Part shown: in pieces, positions 8,637 through 17,066 of the stretch
Numbering within the stretch: the stretch's first letter is position 1
Layout: each line of letters opens with the position of its first letter
Assembly (NCBI GenBank): GCA_011389935.1
Contig: JAABTJ010000012.1
Span: 22,441 to 86,440 of the forward strand
Length of the DNA stretch: 64,000 bases
Direction of reading: 5' to 3'
Source of the DNA: Desulfobacteraceae bacterium
GTDB lineage: Bacteria; Desulfobacterota; Desulfobacteria; Desulfobacterales; Desulfosalsimonadaceae
Translations under genes and position numbers: made by a program
Notes under the pieces: generated by a model
What the model saw: only the letters and a program-made list of their open reading frames with translations
Database searches by the model: none
Told to the model about the DNA's origin: nothing

Positions 8637-9602
8637 CTATTTCCCTGCCAGCCGGGAAACCACCTGGACGGCCTCGCCTGCGATGCGGTCGAACAGCTCC
8701 TGTAGCGTGGGGATATCATGGGCCAGACCCACCCCCTGCCCGCAGGCCAAAATGCCGGCGTCAATGTCCCCCTCCTCGAACATCCGTTTGGCGTTTTCAC
8801 CTTTAATTACCTCGTAGAGCTCGGCGAAATCGGCCTTTGCGGCTTCCAGGTCAAGGCACTGACGGGCGGCGGCATTGGCCATGACCCGGTGCGTGGCGTT
8901 CAGGGAGCGCATGACGAGCATGGTGTCCAGCTCTGAGGCGCCGACAAGGGACTGCTTGATATTGTCGTGAATCGGGGCCTCACGGGTCATGAGCAGCCGC
9001 GTGCCGATGATGGCGGCACCGGCCCCCAGGGCCAGGACGGCTGCAAGACCCCGCCCATCGGACACGCCGCCGCCGCCGATCACGGGCACCTTGACGGCGT
9101 CCACCACCACGGGGACCAACACGAGGGTGCCGATGTCCAGCCGGCCCGTGGCCCCGCCGTTCTCGTAACCGACAACCGTGACGATGTCCGCGCCCATATC
9201 CTGGACTTTCAGGGCGTAGCGCACCCCGACGCATTTATGGATCCAGGTCATGCCCAGGTCCTTGAAACGCCCCACCAGATCCTCCGGCGCGTGATGCCCG
9301 GACGTTTCCACGACCTTTATCCCATAGTCCGCCATCACATCAATGTACTCATTGTTGTCGATCTGGGTCATGGCCGGAAACAGGTTGATGTTGACGGCAA
9401 AGGGTTTGGATGTCAGGGCCGTCATCTTCCCGATTGCTTCGGCAAAGGATTCCTTTGATTTGTAATTGGCCGATGCGATAATCCCCATGCCCCCGGCTTC
9501 AGACATGGCCGCCACAAATTCGGCCGTTGAAATCCACATCATGGCCCCGCCGATAATGGGGTATTCGATTTCCAGTTTTTCCGTCACGCGGGTTTTCAGC
9601 AC
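8637..9602 (-). CDS. Nitronate monooxygenase-like FMN protein
   Basis: The product, about 321 residues, matches the 2-nitropropane dioxygenase/nitronate monooxygenase TIM-barrel family. It has the early YPIIGGAMMWIS segment, the central VETSGHHAPED region with a conserved histidine, and the phosphate-binding GGGGVSDGRGLAAVLALGA stretch that holds FMN. In strict anaerobes these proteins often act as enoyl-reductase-like or unknown flavoproteins. A GTG at 9602 has AAGGAGGAGG ideally placed before it; an ATG at 9668 would add 22 poorly fitting residues. It converges with the beta-lactamase-fold gene. Confidence 0.8.
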   Translation of the reverse strand: MLKTRVTEKLEIEYPIIGGAMMWISTAEFVAAMSEAGGMGIIASANYKSKESFAEAIGKMTALTSKPFAVNINLFPAMTQIDNNEYIDVMADYGIKVVETSGHHAPEDLVGRFKDLGMTWIHKCVGVRYALKVQDMGADIVTVVGYENGGATGRLDIGTLVLVPVVVDAVKVPVIGGGGVSDGRGLAAVLALGAGAAIIGTRLLMTREAPIHDNIKQSLVGASELDTMLVMRSLNATHRVMANAAARQCLDLEAAKADFAELYEVIKGENAKRMFEEGDIDAGILACGQGVGLAHDIPTLQELFDRIAGEAVQVVSRLAGK

Positions 9603-9674
9603 CTTTCCTCCTCCTTTTTCCCATAAGGGGGACGCCCATGAAATTATGCGTTTCCCGGCCGCCCCCATCGGTTT

Positions 9675-10175
9675 TTATCTTTCCAGAACGAGCACGCCTT
9701 CGATCTGGGTAAGCAGCCAGTCGTTTCCGTTTTTTTCCAGGCGGCAGACCAATTCATGGACTTCCCGAAAGGGTTCCCCGGAAAGCCTCACCGCTTCCAC
9801 ATACGCCGTGAAAACCACCCGGGCGGTTTCTTCCTCCGGAAAACGAATGTCTATGTCATGGAATGTGAGCAAGATCTCCGCATACCGGGAACGGGCGCCC
9901 ATAATCCGGGCAGAAATCTCTTTTCCGGCATATGTCCTGGAAATATTGTAGGCCGGGATCTCGATCCGGCAGGTTTCCGCAAACTTCTCGCCGATTTTCC
10001 GCGCGTTGACCGCAGCGGTCAACTCATGTTCATCCGAAGCCTTGGATGCCAGTTCCGCAATGACGTTGAACTGTTTTTTGATTTTCGCCTCGTCGCTTTG
10101 AAAAAACCAGAAAAAGACCATGATGCCGGCGGCAGCGACGACGACGGCGGTTACGACAATTCTGATCATTACCAT
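9675..10175 (-). CDS. Hypothetical single-span membrane protein
   Basis: About 166 residues. A transmembrane helix (IRIVVTAVVVAAAGIMVFFWFF) occupies residues 3-24, followed by a soluble domain of about 140 residues with alternating helix and strand patterns that look NTF2-like, though I cannot assign a family. The first ATG used, at 10175, has GGAG about nine bases ahead; an upstream start would only lengthen the cytoplasmic tail. It lies just after the DNA polymerase gene on the same strand but seems functionally unrelated. Confidence 0.55.
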   Translation of the reverse strand: MVMIRIVVTAVVVAAAGIMVFFWFFQSDEAKIKKQFNVIAELASKASDEHELTAAVNARKIGEKFAETCRIEIPAYNISRTYAGKEISARIMGARSRYAEILLTFHDIDIRFPEEETARVVFTAYVEAVRLSGEPFREVHELVCRLEKNGNDWLLTQIEGVLVLER

Positions 10176-10278
10176 AGAAGGGCTCCGATGAAACAAGTAA
10201 ACGCAGGCGCGGCGATTTGCCCCGCCCTGGGAAGAAACGAAACGGTGTTCTCGGGAAGCAAAAAGGCTTTCCATCGGC

Positions 10279-13200
10279 TCATTTTTCTATCGTACCGATA
10301 TTTCCGCTGTTTGGGAAGATTTTTATCGGGCGGGCGTCTTCCACCTCGAGGCAATGCGCCTGCACCGTTCCGGAGAGCAGAAACGGACGCCCGTATTCGA
10401 GGATGTGGCAGAAGCGGTGGTAGGCCCGGGGGAAAAACACGCTTTCCACCAGGCCGGTTTCATCCTCGAACGTGATGAACGTCATGGGATCGCCTTTCCG
10501 GGTCAAAACGGTTTTGCCGGTGATGAGCCATCCGGCGAACCGGACCCGGCGTCCCGGATATTTTCCCATATGGACGGCTTTGACGGTGTTCTCCCGCTGC
10601 AAATATTCCGCAAACAGGACCATGGGATGCCGGTCGCACAGGAATCCCAGCACTGCGAACTCCCTGCGCAGGTTTTGCACGGGATCGTCCGGGGGCAGCT
10701 CCGGCGGCGGGGGATCGGCCAGGGCGGGGCCGGAAAACAGGGAAAGGGTTGCGTTCCTGGGGGAGCGTTTTTTGCACCAGGCGGCAAGGCGCCACAAAAG
10801 GGCGGCCCGGTGGGGCCGGCCGGGGGAAAACCGGTCCATTGCACCGCTGCAAATCAAGGCCCGGGCTTCGGCTTCATCCGGCCGGACGCGCTCCAGAAAA
10901 TCGGACATGCCGGAAAACCGGGATTTCTCCCGCTCCCGGACAATCCGGTCCATGGTTTCCGAAGACAGGCCCCGGATTGCGGTCAATCCCACACGCAGGG
11001 TCCGGTCGGAACCTTTCCAGCGAAGGCGGCTGTCTTCCACGTCCGGGGGGAGAATCGTGATGCCCATGCGCCTTGCCTCGGACACGTAGGCAAAGGCGGT
11101 ATAAAATCCTCCCTGGTTGCTGATGACCGCGGCCATGAACGCGGCCGGGAAATGCGTTTTCAGATAGGCGGCTTCAAAGGAAATTTTCGCGTAAGAGGCG
11201 CTGTGGGGCTTGCAAAAGGAATACCCGTTAAAGCTCATGATCATGCACCAGACCGCTTCGATCTGCCGGCGGTCGAGGCCGCGCAAACGCGCGCCGCGGG
11301 AAAACCGGTCGAAATAGTCGCACAGGCGCCGCCCCCGGTCTTTTTTGGACATCACTTTTCGGAGGCCGTCCGCATCGGAATGGGAAAACCCCGCCACGGC
11401 AACAGCCACCCGGGATACGTCTTCCTGAAAAATCATCAGGCCGAAGGTTCCGGACAACACTTCCTCCAGGACAGGATGGATCGCCTGCCACTTTCCTCCG
11501 TGCAGGCGGCGGATGTACTCGCGGATAACCTCGTTTGCCGCGGGGCGGATAATGGAGGAATGAATCACCAGATGCTCGAAATCCCCGATTCGGGTTTTCT
11601 GCTGCAGCAGACGCATGGCCGGGCTTTCAATGTAAAAACAGCCCATGGTATTTCCCCTGGCAATGGTCTCCTTCGTGGGCCGGTCCTCCTCCGGCGTCCA
11701 GGACGGCTCATCCATTCCGATTCCGACTTCCCGAATGTTCGCAATGGCGTCGCGGATCACTCCCAGGCTCCGGTTGCCCAGGAGGTCGATTTTCACCAGG
11801 CCCGCGTCCTCCACCGCGTCCTTATCCCACTGGAGGATCCCCACCCCCTTGGGCGCCGTCTGGACGGGGACGAAGGCCTCGATGGGGCCCGGCGTGATCA
11901 CCACCCCGCCGGAATGCACCGACAGATACCGGGGAAGCCCGGTGATCCGGGCGGCAATGGACAATATCGCCGGCCATGGCCGCGAAAGATCGACCCCCCG
12001 CATGCGCGGCAGGGCGCCGAGCTGTTCGGCCGGAGTTTTTCCGTCCGGATCCGCCGCCAGGCGCCATGGCAGTTTTGCGGTCACCCGGCTGATCTCCCGT
12101 TCGGTCAACCCGAACACCCGGGCGGTTTCGCGAACCGCCATGCGAAGCTGAAAACAGACGTGGGCGGACACCATGGCCGAGCGCCCCCGGTATTTTTCCA
12201 AAACCGATGCGATCACGGCGTCCCGCTCGTCCCAGGCAAAATCCACGTCGATATCCGGGGGGTCCTTCCGGTCCGGGTGTAAGAACCGCTCGAAATACAG
12301 ATTGTGTTTGACCGGGCACACGTTGGTGATCCCCAGACAGTAGGCCACTAGCGATGCCGCCCCTGATCCGCGGCCGCACGTGCGCGGGCTGTGGGCGACA
12401 ATATCGGCCACGATGAGAAAATACCCGCTGAACCCCATTGCCGAAATCATGTCCAACTCACGTTCCAGGCGCTCGGCCACGGTTCTGGAAAGATCCCCGT
12501 AACGCCGGCGGGCGCCTTCATACGCGGCCGTTCGCAGGCGTTGCGCAGCCTCTTCAGGCGTGTCCCCCTCCCAGGGCGGCATGACCAGGCCGAAATCCGG
12601 ACGGGAATAAACGAGGCGCTCCGCTATGGCAAACGTATTGCCGAGCGCCTCGGGGCAGACATCAAAACGCTTCCGGTAATATTCCGGAGAGGCGAAAAAA
12701 GCGCCGGGAGGGGCGCCGTCCCCGGGCCCCAGGCGGGAGACACCCGTGTTTTTATCAATGGCCCGGAGCACCCGGTGGATGGAAAAATCATCGGGATGAT
12801 TGAAAAAACAGCCCGGCACGGCAACCAGGGGGGTGCCCGTGCGATGGGCGGCCCGGCGCAGGGGGTGTTCCCGGGATAGGGGGCTTCCCGGCATGGCGGC
12901 AAAGATGTCCGCGCCTGCATCGCATCCGGCATAAAGCATTTCCGGGCTTGTGGCGAGCACCACCAGTTCTTTTGAAAAGGCGGCCACATCGGAGGCGAGA
13001 TCGAATCCATCGTGCATGTGGCGCCGCGTCAGCAGGCGGCAGAGATTTTCATACCCCAACTTCCCCTTTACCAGACAGAACACGCGGGCCGATGTTTTCC
13101 GGTCCGTGATTTCCGCGCCGATAACGGGCCGGATGCCTTCCCGGTCGCAGGCCGCGACAAAGGGCATGAGCCCGCACAGGTTGTCCGTATCGGTAAGTGC

Positions 13201-13302
13201 CAGGCGGTCGTAGCCAAGCCTGCGGGCATGGCGGCAGATATCCGCCGGGGTGTTTACGCCCCATCCGAAGGAATACGCGGAGCGGGCTGCCAGGGGCATC
13301 AT
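10279..13302 (-). CDS. dnaE2: Error-prone DNA polymerase III alpha subunit
   Basis: This 1007-residue C-family polymerase carries the catalytic aspartates in PDIDVDFAWDERD at about residues 349-361 and the FNGYSFCKPHSASYAKIS segment typical of DnaE. The N-terminal PHP domain begins YSFGWGVNTPADI and ALTDTDN, lacking the metal-binding histidines of proofreading-competent PHP domains. The start is set by an ATGA overlap with the stop of imuB at 13299-13302. Length and neighbours (lexA, imuB) identify it as DnaE2/ImuC, the translesion polymerase of the SOS mutasome, rather than the replicative DnaE. Expression is probably LexA-controlled. Confidence 0.9.
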   Translation of the reverse strand: MMPLAARSAYSFGWGVNTPADICRHARRLGYDRLALTDTDNLCGLMPFVAACDREGIRPVIGAEITDRKTSARVFCLVKGKLGYENLCRLLTRRHMHDGFDLASDVAAFSKELVVLATSPEMLYAGCDAGADIFAAMPGSPLSREHPLRRAAHRTGTPLVAVPGCFFNHPDDFSIHRVLRAIDKNTGVSRLGPGDGAPPGAFFASPEYYRKRFDVCPEALGNTFAIAERLVYSRPDFGLVMPPWEGDTPEEAAQRLRTAAYEGARRRYGDLSRTVAERLERELDMISAMGFSGYFLIVADIVAHSPRTCGRGSGAASLVAYCLGITNVCPVKHNLYFERFLHPDRKDPPDIDVDFAWDERDAVIASVLEKYRGRSAMVSAHVCFQLRMAVRETARVFGLTEREISRVTAKLPWRLAADPDGKTPAEQLGALPRMRGVDLSRPWPAILSIAARITGLPRYLSVHSGGVVITPGPIEAFVPVQTAPKGVGILQWDKDAVEDAGLVKIDLLGNRSLGVIRDAIANIREVGIGMDEPSWTPEEDRPTKETIARGNTMGCFYIESPAMRLLQQKTRIGDFEHLVIHSSIIRPAANEVIREYIRRLHGGKWQAIHPVLEEVLSGTFGLMIFQEDVSRVAVAVAGFSHSDADGLRKVMSKKDRGRRLCDYFDRFSRGARLRGLDRRQIEAVWCMIMSFNGYSFCKPHSASYAKISFEAAYLKTHFPAAFMAAVISNQGGFYTAFAYVSEARRMGITILPPDVEDSRLRWKGSDRTLRVGLTAIRGLSSETMDRIVREREKSRFSGMSDFLERVRPDEAEARALICSGAMDRFSPGRPHRAALLWRLAAWCKKRSPRNATLSLFSGPALADPPPPELPPDDPVQNLRREFAVLGFLCDRHPMVLFAEYLQRENTVKAVHMGKYPGRRVRFAGWLITGKTVLTRKGDPMTFITFEDETGLVESVFFPRAYHRFCHILEYGRPFLLSGTVQAHCLEVEDARPIKIFPNSGNIGTIEK

Positions 13303-14516
13303 GACCGGTTTTCCAGAATACGCCCCGGGCAAACAGCGTCGTGTCCGAAACGGCGTCGGACACGGTCCACGGCTTCCATCAGCGCGTCATTCTTCAGGGT
13401 TTCTTTCATTGCGCCGAAAAGCGCAAGCTGCGGCCGGTGATGAACCGGCTTCGGACAGGAAAGCGTGATGCGCCGCAGCCGCACCCGGCGCATCCAGGCC
13501 ATGAAAAGCAGCTGCCGGGCAACGGCAAAAAGGTTGATGTCATTGGCGGAAGGGGGCCGTACGGCGAGCTGCCGGCAGCAGCGCGCCCCGTCGGGGTAGT
13601 CGACGGCGATTGCAAGGGTGCGAGCGGTCCTCCCCCGACTGCGAAGGGCCGCACCGATCATTTCAACCAATTCATACACCCGTTGCTCCGCAAGACGGAT
13701 GTCCATGGTATCGCGGGTGAGCTCACGGGATGCGACAATTTTTTCCGGCACCCGGCCCGCCGGCATCACCGGCGAGGCATCGATTCCCCGGACCCGGTCG
13801 AACAGGAAGCCGGCGCGGTTGCCGAACACGGTCGCCAGCGCGTCTTCACCGATACCCGCGACCTGCCCCGCCGTGGAGAGGTTGAGGTCTGCAAGGTGAA
13901 GCCGGTCGTTTTTTTCAATCCCCGGCAAAAGAGCCAGCGGCAACGGCGAGATAAAACCGCTTTCCTCCCCTTCGGCCACCACGCATTCCCCCACCGGCTT
14001 GACCAGGCGGGTCGCCACCTTGGAGACCAGCTTGTTCGATGCCACCGACCATATGGGTACAAGCCCGAAGCGCTTCCGGATATGGCGGCGCATGCGCCGG
14101 GCCACGTCCGCGGGCGGCCCGAAAAGGCGGCCGGTGCCGGTAAGGTCAATGAAAAAATGACCGTCGCGGTCGCCCGTCTCCACAAGGGGGGAATATTCGC
14201 GCACTTCACGGAAGAGATCGGCCATGGCCCGCTCGTACCGGTCCGGACACGGAGGGAGCACGACCGCATTCCGGCAGCGACGCATGGCAATGCCAAGGGG
14301 CATGGATTTTCTCACCCCGGATTGATACGCCTCTTCGCTCATGTCGTGGACAGCGGCGCGCAGACCGCCTCCATGGGCGATGATCACGGCCCGGTCTTTT
14401 AACCCGCCGTCCACCTGCCGTTCAACGGCCACGGCAAAATCCGCGATGTTCAGATGCACCACCGTCCGGCGACGATTCGGTTCTCCATATGAAAAGGCGG
14501 TCACGGCGATTTCCAT
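13299..14516 (-). CDS. imuB: ImuB-type inactive Y-family polymerase
   Basis: The 405-residue protein has a Y-family polymerase fold but lacks the catalytic acids. The usual DMD motif reads NIA at residues 23-25 (VVHLNIADFAVAVE) and the later SxDE pair is replaced by Gly119-His120 before FFIDLTG. A beta-clamp-binding motif QLALF lies at about 363-367. These are the features of ImuB, which in known systems bridges the clamp, ImuA and DnaE2 during translesion synthesis. It starts one base after the lexA stop and overlaps dnaE2 by four bases, so the three genes form one operon. No imuA is present here. Confidence 0.88.
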   Translation of the reverse strand: MEIAVTAFSYGEPNRRRTVVHLNIADFAVAVERQVDGGLKDRAVIIAHGGGLRAAVHDMSEEAYQSGVRKSMPLGIAMRRCRNAVVLPPCPDRYERAMADLFREVREYSPLVETGDRDGHFFIDLTGTGRLFGPPADVARRMRRHIRKRFGLVPIWSVASNKLVSKVATRLVKPVGECVVAEGEESGFISPLPLALLPGIEKNDRLHLADLNLSTAGQVAGIGEDALATVFGNRAGFLFDRVRGIDASPVMPAGRVPEKIVASRELTRDTMDIRLAEQRVYELVEMIGAALRSRGRTARTLAIAVDYPDGARCCRQLAVRPPSANDINLFAVARQLLFMAWMRRVRLRRITLSCPKPVHHRPQLALFGAMKETLKNDALMEAVDRVRRRFGHDAVCPGRILENRS

Positions 14517-14517
14517 T

Positions 14518-15177
14518 TCACCGCGACAACCGCTGCATCACTTCAGGGCCGCGCTGGATCCCCACCACTTTCCCCTGGACCAGGATCTCGCCGAACCCGT
14601 AGCGCACCGGCTCATATGCCGGATTTTCCGGCATAAGCAGGATGTGGCCGGCGCGGACGAAAAACCGCTTGACAGTGGCCTCCTCCCCCCGTATGAGCGC
14701 CACCACGATTTCCCCGTTTTCAGCGTACTGCCGCGGCTCGCATATGGCCAGATCCCCATGAAGAATACCGGCGCCGGTCATGGAATCCCCTTCAACAGAA
14801 AGAGCAAACAGGTTTTCCCCCTGGTAGAACCCCGCGTCGACCACGATGCTGTCCGCCCACTCCTGCTGGGCATACATGGGGAGCCCCGCAGTGATCCGGC
14901 CGATTACAGGAACTTCCCGCCAACGATGGATGCCGTCCGTCCGATGGTGCCTGCCCACAAGGTAAATATGTCTGCCGTATCGCCCTTCCCGCCGGATAAG
15001 CCCCTTTTGCGACAGGATGGCAAGGGTCTGCGCCACGGCCGTATGACTGACGCCGAGATCCCGCGCAGCTTCGCGCAGCGACGGGGCTGTTCCGGATGTT
15101 TCGATGCGCTCCCGGAGATATTCCAGGAGACGCTGCTGCTTGGGGGTCAGTTGCGGCTGCATGATCCCGTTTCCCAT
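14518..15177 (-). CDS. lexA: LexA repressor
   Basis: This 219-residue protein has an N-terminal winged helix (LTPKQQRLLEYL, then APSLREAARDLGVSHTAVAQTL) and a C-terminal peptidase domain. The self-cleavage bond is Ala97-Gly98 in GRITAGLP, the nucleophile Ser132 lies in VEGDSMTGAG and the general base Lys170 in ATVKRFF, with spacing normal for LexA. RecA filaments trigger cleavage after DNA damage. The recognition helix differs from the enterobacterial one, so its operator will differ too. ATG at 15162 is an alternative start. It heads the lexA-imuB-dnaE2 operon. Confidence 0.92.
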   Translation of the reverse strand: MGNGIMQPQLTPKQQRLLEYLRERIETSGTAPSLREAARDLGVSHTAVAQTLAILSQKGLIRREGRYGRHIYLVGRHHRTDGIHRWREVPVIGRITAGLPMYAQQEWADSIVVDAGFYQGENLFALSVEGDSMTGAGILHGDLAICEPRQYAENGEIVVALIRGEEATVKRFFVRAGHILLMPENPAYEPVRYGFGEILVQGKVVGIQRGPEVMQRLSR

Positions 15178-15251
15178 TCTTGACGACTTTTACTGATTTT
15201 CACATTCTTGTATAGACACGATAAATATTCCCACAGCATGTGAGCCCGTAG

Positions 15252-15272
15252 GGGCACCCCTTGCGGGTGCCC
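15252..15272. repeat. Palindromic repeat-like hairpin in the lexA leader
   Basis: GGGCACCC at 15252-15259 pairs perfectly with GGGTGCCC at 15265-15272 around CTTGC. The context GTAGGGGCACCCCTTGCGG resembles the GTAGGGGC-type palindromic repeats scattered through many bacterial chromosomes. It lies about 75 bases upstream of lexA. Only one copy was noticed in the window, so repeat status is not proven. Confidence 0.45.
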
Positions 15273-15314
15273 GAATTCCGCATTCTTTCTCTCCCGTATG
15301 CGGCAACGACCGTT

Positions 15315-15341
15315 CCGCGAAGTATTTTTTTCGCTTCGCGG
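15315..15341. other. Second hairpin in the lexA leader
   Basis: CCGCGAAG at 15315-15322 and CTTCGCGG at 15334-15341 form an 8-bp stem with an 11-base, T-rich loop. There is no T run after it in either direction, so it is probably not a simple terminator. It lies within the likely 5' untranslated region of lexA and may affect readthrough from the upstream gene or translation. Confidence 0.4.
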
Positions 15342-15366
15342 CGGACGCTTTTCCATTGCTGCATGG

Positions 15367-15401
15367 AAAATATACGGAAAAAATGTAAATGTCAATGTAA
15401 A
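15367..15401 (-). promoter_or_regulatory. Candidate lexA operon promoter with overlapping direct repeat
   Basis: Read on the minus strand, TTGACA (plus 15395-15390) is followed after 17 bases by TATTTT (plus 15372-15367), a fair sigma-70 match. The -35 box sits between two identical 8-base copies, AATGTAAA at 15382-15389 and 15394-15401 on the plus strand, with a period of 12 bases. A direct repeat over the promoter is a plausible LexA operator in a lineage whose LexA helix differs from known ones. The rest of 15178-15453 holds only the two hairpins. Confidence 0.4.
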
Positions 15402-15453
15402 GTTTTGTGCAGGATATGGAAATGATGAAAACAGGGTATAAGAAAGGCCGCGT

Positions 15454-15960
15454 TCAGGAAGAAGATCTCCCCGGGTTCAGCGGGCAGTCTTCATTGATGC
15501 AGTTGGGACAGCCGGCGATGCGCAGGTGAACGATCCAGAAGGCGGCGAAAAGGAGTGCATAGGCCAGGCCCGAAAGGTATGCGCCGCGGCTGACAATGAC
15601 AATGACCGGCACGATGACCCGCAAAAAGTACGCCGCCAGGGCCCAGAGCAGTTGGGGGGACCCAAAGGGCTTGCCGCCGGGGGGGAAAAACCGGTGCACG
15701 CAGGCACCCTCCAGGGGAACAGGGCATTTTTGGCCGTAATAGGCGCAATACCGGCAGGTGCCGGCATATATCACCGGATAGGAGACCATCCACAACAAAA
15801 GATACGAAGCGATTCCCCACCCCCCGGCAAGCCGGGAAAGCCAGAGCCCCATGCCGAAGAAGCCTACCAGCAGCAGCGCCTGTGGGAGGTTGCGCCCGCC
15901 GTCAAACGCGGGGTACCGGTTTTTCCGCTTCGCCCGGATCATTTTCCCTGTTTTTTTCAC
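15454..15960 (-). CDS. Cysteine-containing polytopic membrane protein
   Basis: About 168 residues with four likely membrane helices. Two cysteine groups stand out: CRYCAYYGQKCPVPLEGAC between helices 2 and 3, and CPNCINEDCPLNP at the C-terminus, each able to bind metal or a cluster. The GTG start at 15960 overlaps the TGA stop of the upstream ferredoxin gene (GTGA), which fixes the start and shows coupling; an ATG at 15942 is also possible. I do not know the family. Pairing with a 4Fe-4S protein suggests a membrane electron-transfer or redox-sensing role (inference). Confidence 0.65.
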   Translation of the reverse strand: MKKTGKMIRAKRKNRYPAFDGGRNLPQALLLVGFFGMGLWLSRLAGGWGIASYLLLWMVSYPVIYAGTCRYCAYYGQKCPVPLEGACVHRFFPPGGKPFGSPQLLWALAAYFLRVIVPVIVIVSRGAYLSGLAYALLFAAFWIVHLRIAGCPNCINEDCPLNPGRSSS

Positions 15961-16799
15961 CCGCTCTCCCCCGGCCCGGACACATCCACCACACCGGAAA
16001 TCCGCGCAATCGCAGCCTCGATGTAATCCGTCCGTTCGATTTCCACGCAAATCGCGTTGTTCGGGCAGGTATCGGCGCACCGACCGCATCCGCGGCACTG
16101 TTCTTCGTCAATGACCGCCTGTTTGCCATCCAGCCGTATGGCTTCCACAAAGCATATGCCCCGCGTGCAGGCGCCGCATCCCACGCAGGCATCCGTAACG
16201 GTGATGCGAACCCCCGGCATACGGTTGACTTTTTGACTGATCCGCGTGTCGATGACCGGCAGCACCTTCCACAGGCAGCAGCAGGGACAGCAGCTGCAGA
16301 TGGTCAAAAGCCGGTGGGAAGGACCGATATTGAGCCATACCGTATCGAGTTTGTTGCGCCCGACAAGGTGCACCAGCCCGGCATCCCGGCACCGGGCCAC
16401 ATGCGCCAGCGCCTCGGCCTCCCCCACCGGCCGGCCGAATTTCGGATTGATCCCCCGGGCGGCTTCCCCCAAAAACAGGCACCCCAATTCCACCGGATAA
16501 TCCTTGCACCCGGCCGAATCCCGGCAGATGCAAAAATCCATGATCCAGCGGAAATCCGCCTGCCGTATGAAATGCTCCAGCACCACGGACGGCACGGCCG
16601 TGGTCTGAACCGCAGACGGGTCAACGGTTTCACCGATGGCAATCACCCGGTCCTTCGGCAGATAAAAAATCTCATCCCCCTCGAAGAGCATCTTGTCGAC
16701 CATGCGCCCCACACGGGGGTGCCGGGTGAGCCCCGACAGAAAAAACCGCCCGGAAAATGTCTTGTTGATCAGCGTCTTTATCCAGTATGGACCGCCCAT
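15957..16799 (-). CDS. Two-cluster 4Fe-4S ferredoxin-domain protein
   Basis: This 280-residue protein ends in a classic 2[4Fe-4S] domain with CVGCGACTRGIC and CRGCGRCADTCP motifs at about residues 210-250. Upstream there are further cysteines (CICRDSAGCKDYP near 93 and CSCCPCCC near 175) that could bind additional metal. The central region resembles that of the protein at 53460-54548, so the two may be distant relatives. GGAGC precedes the ATG at 16799. It is the first gene of a two-gene unit with the membrane protein, and likely passes electrons to or from it (inference). Confidence 0.8.
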   Translation of the reverse strand: MGGPYWIKTLINKTFSGRFFLSGLTRHPRVGRMVDKMLFEGDEIFYLPKDRVIAIGETVDPSAVQTTAVPSVVLEHFIRQADFRWIMDFCICRDSAGCKDYPVELGCLFLGEAARGINPKFGRPVGEAEALAHVARCRDAGLVHLVGRNKLDTVWLNIGPSHRLLTICSCCPCCCLWKVLPVIDTRISQKVNRMPGVRITVTDACVGCGACTRGICFVEAIRLDGKQAVIDEEQCRGCGRCADTCPNNAICVEIERTDYIEAAIARISGVVDVSGPGESG

Positions 16800-16966
16800 G
16801 ACTGCTCCTTTTTTCTCAAGCTTTTTTCAGATCAAGACCTGTTGGCCGGGAAAGGTTTTCCTGCCGGTACGCCGTTGTCCTTGCTGTCCGCCGGATGTCA
16901 TGGTAATAAATCAAAAGGCGTATTGGCAAGCTTCTTTTCCGCAACGCATTGGGGCATTATTTCTTC

Positions 16967-17022
16967 TTGACACGATAAACCGGTTTTTATAGGTTTAGGA
17001 GCCTATGTATGTCTTTACATAC
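16967..17022 (+). promoter_or_regulatory. Candidate promoter and operator for the amino acid ABC operon
   Basis: TTGACA at 16967-16972 is followed by a weak TATAGG at 16988. A perfect dyad, GTATGT at 17007-17012 and ACATAC at 17017-17022 with a CTTT spacer, lies just downstream, in the position of a repressor operator. The gap 16800-17066 separates this operon from the divergent ferredoxin unit. Confidence 0.4.
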
Positions 17023-17066
17023 CGATATATTTTCCATTTTGCCATGAAAACCGCATCAAGGACCTC

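Noticed and set aside
10354..12282. Long plus-strand open frame of 642 codons
   Set aside because: It is antisense to dnaE2, whose catalytic motifs are clear, and its residues show no family pattern. High GC makes long antisense frames common here.
15147..15395. Minus-strand frame of 82 codons upstream of lexA
   Set aside because: It overlaps the lexA start, the promoter and two hairpins, has no ribosome site and no family pattern.
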